Shown: one piece after another, positions 1-13,073 of the stretch
Position numbering within the stretch: position 1 is the stretch's first letter
Layout: the number at the start of each line of letters is the position of its first letter
Source: Rhopalosiphum padi
Taxonomy: Eukaryota > Arthropoda > Insecta > Hemiptera > Aphididae
Assembly (NCBI RefSeq): GCF_020882245.1
Contig: NC_083598.1
Coordinates: forward strand, 55,837,858-55,901,857
DNA length: 64,000 nucleotides
Direction: 5' to 3'
Position numbers and translations under genes: made by a program
The notes under the pieces: model-generated
Told to the model about the DNA's origin: nothing
Seen by the model: only the letters and a program-made list of their open reading frames with translations
Database searches by the model: none

Positions 1-1734
1 TTCATCTAAAAATGTATATTTATTTAAAACATGATACAAGAGGTGAGGTAAAGTAAAAATTATATATATATATAACTATTTATTTAGTGATGCAAGTGTT
101 AATCACGACGATATTCACCGTTGGATCACATCTATATGGTACTTGAAATATGATATTTTTTAATTTGCCCGTCTCAACTTTAACTGATGGATGTTCATGA
201 TGCCATATTTATCAGTAATGAGAACAAAAAAAAAAACTTAATGAAAGTAAACTTGATTATCATACCTTTATTAAAGTTAAATATAGGTTGTTTATTTGAA
301 ATGTACAGGTTGTTGAGCTATATAATATAGCTATATAGTTAATAATATATATAAATATAAATATATTTTAATCATTCTGTATAATTTATACAACAGTTAC
401 ATATCACAATATTTTATACATTTTATTAAAATTAATTTTGTACCAGTAGTTTTACGAAATAGTAATAAATACCACCATTTACCACTATTCATAACTTTTA
501 CGTATGGAATATTCACAATAATTGAATCATGTTCGGTATATAATAGATGTAAAAACGCTGAACGTAAAAAATATATATTAATATTTGAAAAGGAATAAAT
601 CAGATAAATATTAACAGTTTTCAACTATGACTATAAAATAATAAATAATAATATTAACATAACGTCGTAGTAGTCTCTAATTTCTATAAATATTATATAT
701 TTAAATAAAACATTTGGTATATTACTAGAAAAGTTATGTTTCATAACTTACAAATTAGTCAAAATCAAAATATGATGGTACCTAAACAAATAATGAAATT
801 AGTTTACTTTGCACTGTATCAATCTAATTTTCAATATTATGGTTTATTGGTATGACCTTTAGATAGCATATTAAATGCACTTATAGTTAATTAAAATAAT
901 ACTGTTAAAATTTGTTTAAATACATTTACTCTACAGGGATCTACGAATGAAAATCATTATGAATTTGGTTTATTTCCAATAAGATATTTACATAAAAACT
1001 TGTTATTATTTTCTTAGTTAAACAATTTTAAATTAAATAGTTATCATAAGGAGTTAAGAAATAAAAGAAAATTGAAAAAATGTGATTTAACGGTTAAATA
1101 TGCCACTAAATATTTTAGTTAGTCTTTTGTGGATTATTTGGGACTAATCTTTTATAATTCTATGCCTTTTGAATTAAAAAAAAAGATACTTAGAGGGAAA
1201 AGGTATATTTATTTTTGGAATTGGATAATGACGTTCGTTAATATTAAAATTGTTTTGTAGTTGAACCTATATCAATTTATTTATTTATCGTTAACATTGT
1301 TATATATATAAAATATTATTTTTAAAAATAACTATTTATTTGTTATCTTTAAATTAAATTTTTATTAATAGTATGTTTATATTTTATTATTATTTAGTAG
1401 TAATTATTATAACTCGCCATTTTCAATATAAGTTGCGTATGCTTACATGAAGTAGGTTAATTAAATTTGTAATTAAGTTTAATATATTATAACCTATTAT
1501 AAATGTTTGATTTTATAAAAAAAAATATCAACAAGATTAATTATATACACAAGATAGGTGAACTTATGTTATATTAAACAATACACCGAGTGTCAACGTG
1601 CTTATAAGTAAAGTTTATTATATAATTTGAATATTCTCTGTATATTCTGATATGGTGATTATCAAATTTCATAGGTATATAACATATCGAACCGCAACTA
1701 AACATATATAAGTATTCTATATAATTTATACCAT

Positions 1735-2060
1735 ACAACCCGTATTGTAGTTCTGTATGTTCGAATCCCTCGTCTCGTGTAATGCATGCCGCCGACCTTA
1801 CCTAATGATCGGTAACTGAATGGGTGGGCTGCTCAGAAGCGTTTGCTTTTGGAGTGCACTTTTGCCGAACTACTCACCCGCACCTGTAGACTGTAAAAGA
1901 CGGCCACTTAATTAAGTCACGCCGATTAATCCCGTCGAAAAGCTTATCACAAACCTCCTCCTACTTCTCCTCCTATCGCCAGCACCCCACGCAACGGCGG
2001 GTTTTATTTTTATTCTCACCCGCGCTGCGAAACCCATCGTAAAATATATCGGCCCGCACT
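1735..2060. other. GC-elevated intronic patch
   Basis: This stretch stands out from the surrounding AT-rich intron by its CpG and C-rich content, including a pyrimidine run with repeated CTCCTC around 1955-1975. Short open frames exist but none resembles the receptor or any family I recognise. It may be a regulatory element or the GC-rich part of an old insertion. Confidence 0.3.
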
Positions 2061-3984
2061 GCAATATAAAATTATATATATAAATACACTATACAGGTAT
2101 ATATTGCGTGCACGCGATAGTTTTCCAAAAGTTTTATACCACCGGTGTATATATATTTACACACATATTATATGCATTGTATACGTAAGACCTGCACCGT
2201 TCCTCGCCATAGCGTTGCGTATTATTGTAGGTATATATATTATGTACTTACGGACGAGACTCGTTGCCGTGCTTTGCACGTAAAATTCGGTATTAACGAT
2301 TCGTACAATACTTGTATATAATATTATTATATGGTGTTGCAATACAGAGCGTTCGTAATAATTTCACTTCACGAATATCGTATATACCCGGTTTGCATTA
2401 TACGCCGTGCTCATAATCGGCGCACGATTTCTGTTATGTGCGATTAACATATCCCTAAATGCACGGTTAAGTGTAGTTGGGAGGCGATTCCACTGCGAGA
2501 TTCAGTATTTTACGAGAAATAAAAACGAGTTTCATCGTCAAAACATGCATGGAATTCTTTAGATCGCTTTTTTGAATTTTTTCATCGCGTTATTTCTAAA
2601 ATATAAAGTATATTCTTGTAATTCTTCAAAAGGTTAAAATAAAAAAATAATAATAAAAATATTACATTATTATTATTATTATAATTATTATGTTTAAAAT
2701 TATTTTAATAACAACACTGTCGGGATAAAATATTATAGTATACTGTTTATCGCACACCTGCACGGCGAGCATTACGAACGTATAAAATATATTGTAATAT
2801 GCATGCGCGTGTGTTTGTATACATGAGTGTGCAATGTACACATTAGCTGATGTGTAAAACGAGTAGGTAGCATGTGCTCCCGATGACCAATTACCAAATA
2901 TTACATTATTAAATAATTTAGATAATATTTATTATGATTTATGCGAAATGTCGTTGTATTGACACTGATGAATACTGGTACGTCTATAAACTGTCGTATA
3001 CTACATGTATCAATAAAACACTATAATTATAATTTTGCACGGTTCATACTATCAAGTTGCCATTGTCTTGCACACTTGCACAAATGGAAATTCAATGTAG
3101 AACAGTAACATATATTTATATTACTACGTAGGTACATTTGTATATTTCTATAAGCTTATGACACTAACGCTTTGTATATAAATATAATACTATAATATCC
3201 GTCGTATGTATATTATACGTATTAGGTACGTATATATCATATACTTCAGTATACTTGTGATGTCCAAGTGCCGTATAATGTCTTCATGGCGCTAATACAT
3301 AGTCAAGTGTTTAAAAGTTGAGTGTCGTAAAATTGAGTCATATAAAATGTGGTTCTTTAATAATCATTCGTTATAATTTTTTTTTTTTTAATTGTCAGAA
3401 AAATTATACATTATAAAAGTGTTTTTTTACCTATTATAGCGTCGCAGTCGAAAATGATAACATAAGTCATAATAAAATGATATTAATAGATACAAAAATA
3501 TAATATACGTTACGGATTATACCTACTAACCAATAATATTTACGATAATTCTAATACGTGAAAAATGTTTTAGTTAAATTTGTGTTATAATCAATGAAAC
3601 ATAATATAAAATATTTTTATAATAAATTAAACCGATTTTTAGAAATTACAGATTGATCTTTGAAGTAGTCTGCAATATCGCACTTTATTTCAGTCCACTA
3701 TAATTATCGTAGTAAGTCCCATTCCATGTCGATTAACATTGTTAAAGTTCATATGTAATGTCAGCATAACGGCCTATTATTATATAGCTTCTTAGTTTTA
3801 ATTCATGTTTATCGTCGTCGTCATATTATATCATTTCTAACTTATAAACTTATAATATATAACTTACATAAAAAAGTATTTACTTTACGTACATACAAAC
3901 CTATATAATAAATATTTATTACTTTTGTGTACCGTAGTCGTAGTGTTCTTGGACAAGACTGTTCATCAGAAAAAAATAATAGCA

Positions 3985-4100
3985 AAACATATTGTAGCGA
4001 ATACTAAACGTTTCCGCACAAAATAATTTTTGGTATATGATGACTTTAACATTGAATTCAAATTTAACCCATCCAGTGACTTACTTAATGTCAGAGTATA
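3985..4100 (-). repeat. Diverged copy of a dispersed repeat family (copy 1)
   Basis: Read on the minus strand, this segment contains TTAAATTTGAATTCAATG preceded by a GTAAGTCACT-like stretch. The same order of blocks occurs at about 60480-60660 (minus) and partly at about 36230-36380 (plus). Three copies in one window indicate an interspersed repeat, too decayed to show ends or coding capacity. Confidence 0.4.
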
Positions 4101-5144
4101 CTTAAAACCTACTAGTACTTAATTGTCTATTTTTTTAAAAAAAAAAAACCATTTTGTGACGTTATATTTTTATGTTTTTTTTATTTATTTATTTTTTATG
4201 TATATATTAATAATTAAATATAATTTTACGAAGCAGAATATTTTATTTAGACTTTGGTCTCTAAAAATTGAATTTCAAATGCGTTGTTAATTTGTTATAG
4301 TTATTAATGCTTTTTAGTTAAATAGTTATGATGGATCTGAGAATCACTCTCTTTTTTATTATATACGAGTGTATGGCATACATATTATATTATATTTTAT
4401 AAAAAAAAATTGTTGCAATAACGCATGCCGACCGGTGATTGACAATATTATTCAATTTTGATATTTGCAGTGAATTTGAAATAATATCAGATAATATAAA
4501 TTTTGAAAACAACTCTGTGTGTATGTAAGAACTAAATTTGTACTATGCATATTATGTTTAAGTAATGCATGCATGTATGTATGTACATATGCACCTATAT
4601 ATGTTTGTATTTTATATATATGAATATTGTATATATTATTATGTGGGTATACTATATTCTTTAGTGGTGTTATGTGATGTATACACTATATAGGAACATT
4701 ACGTTTAATGAGAAAACTTGGTTTCTGCCGTTGAGTGATAATTTGAATGTACTTTATGTGGCCGCCGCAAACCATATTGGAAATGATGAAAAGTACGAGC
4801 CCGTGAAATTATGTTTTATACTTGAAAATTGAATATTGTTGAGACATATAGTGGGGAATTAATTATTATTCTACAGGGACCTTCTCATAATTTCAATGGC
4901 TATGGAGAGGGAAGTTGCGTACATTTCAATAACAATAGCCGTGTTCTACAATTAGTACTCAATATTTCATCTCACACGTGAAAACTTCGATTAATTTCAG
5001 ACCATATTACATAATATACATAGTATGATACGTGCCAAATGTTAGCCACTAAAAATGTTTATAACTGCAAAACTTCTAAATTACAATAATAATATTATTA
5101 ATTTTTACACGCAAATTATTACGCTAATGGTACTTAATGTATCT

Positions 5145-5405
5145 ATCTTCTTCTTTTAGGATTTATGACTCTACTAGAGTCTACGCCGCAATTTCCACAG
5201 CTTTTCATCTTCCGCTATCCTGAATAATCAATGTCTTTCCAATTCCTCCACGTCCAGTATTATTAAGTCTCAACTTACCTCGTCAAACCATTGCCTCCTC
5301 AATCCACTGGTCTATTTCTTAATATTTTTCCACTTAGTTGATATTCTATGGTTGCTCTAATAGCCATTGTTTCATATTTTCTTGTAGCGTGACTGCTATA
5401 ACTAT
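5145..5405 (-). mobile_element. Decayed non-LTR retrotransposon (LINE) 3' end
   Basis: The minus strand carries broken reading frames with pieces typical of the extreme C-terminus of LINE ORF2 proteins: an RRQWFDEV block (family pattern G-R-P-x-x-R-W-x-D-E-V), then in another frame a DxxxLxVEELER stretch and an AEDEKLWK block like the usual AEDRxxW signature. It ends at a GAA-rich tail (TCTTCTTCTTTT on the plus strand near 5147-5158). Stop codons and frame changes show it is dead. It lies in the intron antisense to Ddr. Confidence 0.5.
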
Positions 5406-5974
5406 ATAAAATGCATAATGGTATGTTCTCCGATATTATACTCCTCTATCATGGGTCAATCGTTTCAATGATCTGCTTAATACTATAAAACGCCTATAAT
5501 ATATCTTGTATTCTTTATTTATCAGGGCAGTTACTATGTACTGACTTAATAAACGTATAGTGTAATATTAAAATTTCTTTATAAAATGGAGATTTGATTT
5601 ATGTAAAAGTTGAAGGAATGAATACGTATTAACCATAATACATGATCAATGATCATAATATAAGTTTATAATTTATTAATGTAAATTAGGGTTTAAAAAA
5701 ACTTGTTGTATGTAAAAAATTACAAATAAAAGCGTTAGGTTAGAAATATTTGGAATTTTAATATTATGATACCTAAACATTATTATATTATGTACTTACG
5801 CTGTTTTTTACGACAATGATTTTTCCGCAGTTCTAGTTTAAACAAACGACTTGCCAACAGGTCGTTGTAAGACTCGGCGCATACTAAATCCAAAATTAAA
5901 ATAATTTGTATCGTTTGTTTTATTTAATAAAACTACACATATGCATATTTAATGTTTCCTTTTTCTATTTACAG

Positions 5975-6122
5975 GTTTTGCAAGCGAACAGGGACACGAA
6001 TACAATAGTAGACCGATCTTTGGTGCCAGCAATCATAGCATCGAAAATCCGTTTAGTGCCTTACAGCGGACAGCCACGTATGGTTTGCCTTCGAGCTGAG
6101 ATTATCGGTTGTTATCATTACG
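5975..6122 (+). CDS. Ddr: Discoidin domain receptor, exon A (end of discoidin domain)
   Basis: Residues 1-49 plus the first base of codon 50. The acceptor is a pyrimidine-rich tract ending TTTACAG and the exon opens in phase 0; the donor is G|GTAAGA, phase 1. It encodes the C-terminal third of the F5/8-type-C discoidin domain, the collagen-binding module. QANRDTNTIVDR resembles the NxNTxxxV strand of the family, followed by a buried IIASKIRLVP strand and the closing VCLRAEIIGC block. In vertebrate DDRs the two cysteines of that block (here C38 and C46) pair with earlier cysteines of the same domain, which lie on exons before the window. The frame continues upstream with codons, but the AG acceptor and loss of similarity mark the boundary. 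Confidence 0.92.
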
Positions 6123-8385
6123 GTAAGAACATACTGATGAATAATATATAAAACTATTTCGCTATATAGATTTAAAGGATCGATTTATTTTCCAAAAGGA
6201 TCATTGATATTTTTTGTTATTGTAAATTACTATTAAAATTGATTCAGCCATTCGCGATCGGTCTGCACCAAGTATCTGCATGTACGTAACAATATCTCTA
6301 TCATGCATATGCATATTTCATATTAATAATTTAAATATCTTTAGCTATTATATAATACATGGTATATAAATATTATCATTTCCATTCATAGAAATAGCAA
6401 AACTTGGAACTCCGTGAAAATTAAAAAAATAAACCCCACACAAAGCATTACATGATATTATATTTATATAATTATTATATCTTATGGATGTATTTAGTGT
6501 ATGTTCTGAATGATAATATTATACACAAGACCGTTTAAATATCTATGTATGATATTATTGTGCACACGCGATACTTACATCAAAAACTGTGAATTTATGC
6601 GTATTATTATTTTCAGAGTTTTTATATAGTTCATATTTGTATTTTACTTTTTAAATATGTTACAAGACCAAAATTACATGTTTACCCATGTTATTTGGTT
6701 AGTTTTTTTTAGGGAGATAGGTTATTTTATGTCATTAGAGACCACATAATGTATTAAAACACAATTTAAAATGAAAATTGCATATTTTTTAGATATCGTC
6801 TCCAACAAAAATTAAAAATATTCTTTATCAGGCACATGGGTAGTACACTATATCACCACTAATGTCTTTACTAAATAATACCTAAAATACAACTATAAAA
6901 AATTTAATTTAATTTTTAATTTTTATTTCACTTATATTTATTGTATTTTTTTAATATTAATATATCTTAATTTATAATAAAATACACATATATGCGAATT
7001 TAAAAGTATAATTAAATCTATATTGAGAAAAAAACTAAAACAACTTTTACTAAATATATTAATAATATAATATTAAAATAATACAAATCTGTTTTCAATG
7101 AATAAAATATTTAAAAGTGATAAGTGATGACTTAGTATATGTCATTGAGTTTTATATAATATAAATAAATCCAATATGTTAATCTATCTATTATTTATTC
7201 CAATAATATTCCTAATATTTATTTACTATTGGAAAAGTAAACATTTACCAACTAAAAAAGTCAACAATTTTATTTACAAAAACAAAAAAAACAATACAAC
7301 AACAACAACAAGGTTCTTATTACTAAAATAAATTGTAATATCTGCCTGCAATTATCGTGTAAAATGTAGGAATTATCCAGTTTGCCGGTATTGAAGCGTA
7401 AATAACTATCATTTAACATGAACTTATTACTGTTGCATGACTAGGTAGGTATAGAGTTCAAAATATTTTTAAACTATTTTATTCAACACTTATTATTTTG
7501 TCTTCAAAGCAAATAACTTGAACAATTTATTTACAAGCTCGTTCAACTATTTATAAAATATTTAAATACAGTTAGAAACTTTTGACTGATAAATCATTGA
7601 TACTCATGGAGTATACATAATTTATAAAATCCGTTTAACTTTAAACCCTATATAATCTTTTTTTTTTTGAACAAATTTAAATTTAATTTTATATAATATT
7701 TGTCAATGCTTAGGTATATCATATTATACTGCTGCAATGGACCTATATAGTCATTATAGTAATTACTGAAAGTTTTTTTTGTTTAATTTAATGAAAACAA
7801 AATTAAATTAATAAGTATATTAAATATTTTATTGTAGAGATTTTAATTTTGAAATTATGACAGAAATGCAATTGTATGTAATTAAATAATGCAATTCACT
7901 ATATCGCATTTAAGTCAGACTAGAGTGTCATATTTTTAATAACAAGAATTCAAATTTAAATTTCACATTCATAACAGGTTTTTGTATTTTAGGAATTTAT
8001 ACTATTTAGTAACTCTAAACATTTATAATGAACACCTTAAGGACGACGAGAATAAACTGCACTACAGTTAACGACGTAGTAGAATATACAATTTTATTTC
8101 CAGAAAAATATTAGGTACTCACTGTAAGTAATTTGTTATTTAATTCTATGTTGACCTAGTTATACATGATGTAGTATAACATGAGATAAAAAAAAAATTG
8201 CTTGGGATATCAACTTCTCGTTAGGTTTCACCACGACAACAATAAGAATTGACATGTGTTTTACAAAATACCATAAACAGACTGCATGCACAATAATAAA
8301 AATGCACATATATATATCACATATGGTTACAAACGAATTTATTCGATAAATTAACATAATGAATATTTGTGTTGTTATTTCACAG
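6123..8385 (+). other. Intron A-B (phase 1)
   Basis: GTAAGA donor, TTATTTCACAG acceptor. The 2.3 kb of AT-rich sequence contains homopolymer A/T runs and no recognisable gene, RNA or transposon protein. Confidence 0.8.
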
Positions 8386-8526
8386 AAGGTGTAATCAGCT
8401 ATTCGGTAATACAGGGTGATGTAAAAGACACGGGTTACGACGGTCGTGAGGAAGGAGGTATATTGGTCGGCGGTATAGGACAACTCTGCGACGGTCGATA
8501 CGGAATTGATGAACCATTCGTGAAAA
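8386..8526 (+). CDS. Ddr: Discoidin domain receptor, exon B (start of DS-like domain)
   Basis: Residues 50 (split codon GAA) to 96, plus the first base of codon 97. It opens the DS-like domain that packs against the discoidin domain. Family hallmarks in order: GVISYSV (compare DGLVSY/DGLLSY of vertebrate DDRs), YDG, and GGIGQLCDGRYGIDE, matching the conserved GGxGQLxDGxxGxDD loop whose Gln and Asp help bind calcium in human DDR1. A cysteine, C84, sits inside that loop where the vertebrate proteins have Ala or Thr. The exon is symmetric (phase 1 in and out, 141 nt). Donor A|GTAAGT; the intron to exon C is only 143 bp, the shortest in the window. Confidence 0.94.
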
Positions 8527-8669
8527 GTAAGTCGGTGAAAATAACAATATTCGAATATAATATATTATGTATGTATTTTATACTATGTTTATTCGTTACC
8601 GGTGAACGGTTTCAATGCTGTTTTCAGCGTTCTTATTTCCCCACCATTTAACAAAATCGTTTTCCACAG

Positions 8670-8809
8670 AATACAACGAATGGGTAGGATGGAAAAACGA
8701 TACTATGGGCTATGGGTCATCAGTAGAAATGACTTTCGAGTTTGACATCGTCAGGAACTTCACCGCCTTGTACATGCACTCCAACAATGACTTTCGTCAA
8801 GGCGTACAA
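8670..8809 (+). CDS. Ddr: Discoidin domain receptor, exon C (middle of DS-like domain)
   Basis: Residues 97 (split codon AAA) to 143. Acceptor TTTTCCACAG, donor CAA|GTAAGT, phase 0 exit. The WVGWKNDT stretch matches the family's YVGWxN motif, then SVEMTFEFDIVRNFT matches the highly conserved VEMxFEFDxxRxF strand, and MHSNND matches the VHCNN motif, with Ser in place of the vertebrate Cys. Two N-glycosylation sequons are visible, NDT at residue 106 and NFT at 126; the second corresponds to a sequon in vertebrate DDR2. Such extracellular sequons fit a secreted-pathway ectodomain. The assignment to the DS-like domain is firm. Confidence 0.95.
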
Positions 8810-10787
8810 GTAAGTTTATTTTCACTTAAATCTGTTAACGTTGATGAGCAAAATGTAAAGTAGAAATCGATTTTAATTTTTTTTTCTATGAATAAGATAC
8901 AAAATTATGTTTCATGTATAATATAATGTGTTTTTAATGTTAAATTTATGAGATCACGTTCAACTATTATTTTAGACTCTTTTATAATTGTAATACATCT
9001 ATTATCAATGGCATAAGTTACTTTTAATAATTTTTTTTTTTTTTTGTGTGTACTAATAGGCATTTATTATTTTTGTAATTTAATAAAAAATGTATAATCC
9101 CTTAACTAAAGTATTAGAATTTATAATCATTTTTTTTTTATAAACTAAAAGTATCTATATTGTATTTTTTAATTGTTGTATATTAGCCTGTATATGCATA
9201 ATATCATATACGCATATGAAACTTTAATCAATTACAATTATAAATAGTTACGTTTTTGATCATACAATATAATAATTATAGCGTATTATGTATGTGAAAA
9301 AAAATGTTTTAAATAAGATTCGAAATTAAATTTATTAGTTTAGATTATTTAATAACAGAACATTTTATTTTATTCCGAATTTAACGTCACTTATCAACTT
9401 GAAATTTCAAATTTGGGATCAAAAGTGACAATATCGCTTTCATGACTTTCGACAATTAATATTGTTTTTATTAGTTTTTAAAGTGTATAAGTTTGTAAAA
9501 GTTTTATAATTTATTTTCAATACATCAAATTTTACCTTTTTGAAATAATATTATATAATACACCAACAATTTTCTTTTACATGTTTTTTTTATCGACATT
9601 GTGGCTAAAATAGACAATCAAAATAAAAAATATGATATTGGATTTGGCCACTAAAAATACGTTTTGTTCAAAATTACGTAATTATGGGAATGTGATAATA
9701 CATTCTCATATAGTACCTTTATTTTCGAAAGAAAACTAAGTTATAAATAAACAATTAATAAACATTTAAGACCTCTAATAAAATTAATAAATGTTGTTTA
9801 TTTAAAGATATATTTATGTGTAAGGATATAGAAAAATATGAAATCCATTCGCAGAGTAATTTTCCAATTACGAACGCCTGCACCATTTGTAGTTTTTGAA
9901 ATTCTGTCTTTTACCTATACAGGATAATATTGTGTACCTATAGATAGATGACATTGTTATCGCTTAATTAGCTGTGTATTTGTATCGATAGTACAATATT
10001 GTTAACATCATTTTTAGTTTTATAAGGGCCAATTATATTTATACATTCATTATTATTGTATGTTATTTTCCATGACTGATGATGTTGATAGATTTCATTA
10101 CATAACTTTAGGTCAATAGGATTACATAGGTAATTTATTTCAAAACAAATAAGATTCACTAGGCGATTGTTATTTTAAACTTGTTTATAGTATAACTCTA
10201 AAACTAAAATTTGTAAATTAACATATTAAAAATTAAATTAAATTAAGCCTAATGGTTAATTGGACAAATATTAAATTTTAAATTGGTCCTTACTGTAATA
10301 ATGTTTAATTTCCAATTAATAAAATTAAACCTTTTAAAAACAAAATTATTATATTTTCAACATTTAAATATCATTGGGCAATCATTAAAAATTTAATATT
10401 TAATTTTAAAACAGTAAAAATATGAATAATTTGTTTTTTAACATCGTTGGATTATTGTTATATTTTAAATATTATAATTTACCATTCATTAGAAATTTAA
10501 TATTTTAATTCCCTTGAAAATCGATGTTAATATTTACGCAATATTGGTTATAGAGTATTTTATTTGCAATAAATAATTGATCCCATAATTTATTATAATC
10601 CAACATTAATTAAAAATCAATATGAAGGAATATAATATACTAGTAAAACATTTAATGTTCAATTTTAAATTGAATTAATGATACAATATCCATTCAACCT
10701 TAGATTGGATATATCTGTTTTTAATTGCCAATGGGCATCTAATATCCATTAAATAATGACAATTACGAAGTATTGCAGTCTGTGGGA

Positions 10788-11066
10788 CAAAGGAATAACT
10801 AGTCCTCTAAGTTAAGTTGGGGGGGAGGTCCTAAAAATATTTTATGACATTTTTTTTAAATTATATATATAGGTATTTATTGTTTCTATTTATGTTTATA
10901 ACTAACTCTTGAATTATTATTCGTTACATGAAATATTATATATTTTTACATTATAGATAAAAATATAATTAGCACTAATATGTTAATAGGTACGTATACG
11001 AGTATTTACCCAAAAATTCTAGGGGGTCTGAAGTCCACCCAAGCACCCCTCTAGTTACGCTCTAGT
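10788..11066. mobile_element. Worn terminal-inverted-repeat element, possibly hAT-like
   Basis: The left side reads GAATAACTAGTCC and soon TTGGGGGGGAGGTCC. The right side, reverse-complemented, reads GCGTAACTAGAGGGG and then ACTTCAGACCCCC. The shared TAACTAG plus G-rich arms resemble the ends of common insect hAT-type non-autonomous elements. The interior is plain AT-rich sequence. The ends are too diverged to define a target-site duplication. Confidence 0.35.
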
Positions 11067-11806
11067 TAGCAGGGTAATCTATATACGTTAAACATACGTA
11101 TTATATATACTTTTGACCATGAAATACGTTATGATGTTGTGAGTCACAAGAAATCCAGATAGGATAACAGACGCGAATTCAGAATATATTTACGTGGGGA
11201 GGGAGTGTTGACCATGTGCGTATCGTATTTTATCGGCTGCCGAAAACAGATATCCTAGAATTCATCAGTGTAGAAGAGTCTACAGGGAGGCTATCACCGC
11301 TTGCCCACTGCCCCCTCTTGGATTCACACCTGCAGGGTAGGTAGAAACCAAGTATTTTTTAAACTTGTCTTGATTAATTAATGACTTATGTAAAATACAG
11401 TGGGTTTATTTTTATTATACGTTTAAAAACTAAGTATTTAAAATTATTATATCATTCTCTAAAATAATTTTTGACAGAGTTTAGCATTTACGTATATTAA
11501 ATTATTTATATTATATCAATTGAATTTGATGTAACGTTCACGTCATTCTTAATCAAAACATCGGTTTTGTCTCTACCCTTGTAGATTATATTTCCTAACA
11601 TTACCTAACAAATTGGATTTTGTTAAATATGAGTATGCTAAAATATTTAGCAACAATTATGTTTCAATCTATCAGTTTATAAGCATTTAAAAAAAAATTA
11701 ATACATTTAAATCAAAACTTGGTTGTGTTTTAAAAATTAAATAAATGTTCATTGACTGACATCGTCAATAATATAATGTTGTACTTACCACCTTCAATCT
11801 TACAGC

Positions 11807-11950
11807 CAGAGCCGTGCCGTAAGGGGGCCAAGCGGACCTGTGCCTCGTGCGAAAATTTTAAGAGGGAGTCAAAATGTTAGATTGATTAATGGAGGGGGGC
11901 AAATATTTTTAATTTTGCTCCGGGCGTCAAATTATGACGGTACGGCTCTG
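11807..11950. mobile_element. Short hAT-like MITE, 144 bp
   Basis: The ends form a 14-bp terminal inverted repeat with one mismatch: CAGAGCCGTGCCGT at 11807-11820 and the reverse complement of CAGAGCCGTACCGT at 11937-11950. The CAGAGCCG start and the GGGGGCCAAG...CGGGCGTCAAATT interior are like non-autonomous hAT-type elements. The flanking eight bases (CTTACAGC and CCCACGCA) do not match, so the target-site duplication has decayed or the boundary is slightly off. Confidence 0.55.
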
Positions 11951-13073
11951 CCCACGCAAAACCTATAACATACCTGATACCTATACAATATTAATAAATA
12001 ATATATTTATTATTATTTATTTTTAATTTGATGGATAGTTAGGGAGGGTGTTGAGAATCCACTCCCAAGTAGAATATTCGTTAATACGGCTTTGATGCCT
12101 ATCAAAGTACTTGTTCAATGGTTTGGTAAAGGCGTTTGTCGTTCGGAAGTAAAGTACTTGTAGTCTACCTGCTAATATGTATAGTATATTATCATATACC
12201 TAGGTATAATGTCAGTCGTTAACAGAAGGTGATTGAAGTCGAAATTCCAAAAAGATAGCCGATTGCCCCGGGCAGTGACGCGCACAAAGGGACAGACAGA
12301 CAGACGGTCGTAGTATTTAATATCGAACTAGTCTGTGGAGGAGGATGTCCCACTCTTACACCGTTTGTAAATGGATTCTATTCTATTTTGTGTAAAACAT
12401 ATTATTATTGAAATTGACTACAACGAATCGAATAAGAAACGAGACGGCCGTGTGATACGTGCACTGTTTTAAATGTGTGTGTACGTGTGTGAGTCGACGA
12501 CCTAATATGTATGCAAAGTTTTAGTTTTACGTATACAGTGTATAATACAACACGTTATTCGAATCTGTGTATGAAAAGTTTATTTATTTCAAAGGTATTT
12601 CTCGAAAATTTAAGGAAAACGAGGGTTATATTTTACACACACATACACACAGAGATAATATGTGTATTTACATATTATATTTACACTTTATATACATCGT
12701 TCAAATAGTAACACTAATACATCACTCAAAAACAATTATAATATAGGTATATATTATACTAATACTTTCCGTTGAAACACGACTTTTCCTTTGGTTTTTG
12801 GAGGAACACAAACACTAAATGTCAATATTTCGAGTTTGACGACGAGTTTAATATAATATACCTACACACGAATAAAATAATTAAAAGCTAATACGTTAAT
12901 CCGATTCACTGTCACGCAAGAACAGTTATAACTGCAGGAGTGTACACTTTCGTTAATAATATAAGACAATAAAATTCGAAAACACGCTTTTATATTGTAT
13001 AGGTATTCACATACGTAAACCAATTAGTATATTATACTATACCTATAAGTATATTACTACGTATGTATATATG

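Larger units (their letters stand above)
1..5974. other. Intron upstream of exon A (partial)
   Basis: AT-rich sequence that I read as the 3' part of the intron preceding exon A. No reading frame here resembles the missing N-terminal part of the discoidin domain. A GC-richer patch lies at about 1735-2060, a dispersed-repeat copy at about 3985-4100 and a decayed LINE remnant at about 5145-5405. The rest is TA-rich low-complexity sequence. Confidence 0.6.

Noticed and set aside
1758..1770. GTTCGAATCC-like word resembling a tRNA T-loop / B box
   Set aside because: The bases around it do not form a T-stem, and no acceptor stem, anticodon arm or A box is found upstream.
4878..4981. Open stretch after a TTCTACAG acceptor-like site
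   Set aside because: It stays open for about 34 codons but does not resemble the discoidin domain, and ends in a stop without a convincing donor.
8160..8483. 107-codon minus-strand frame overlapping exon B
   Set aside because: It is a shadow of exon B and adjacent AT-rich intron, with no family features.
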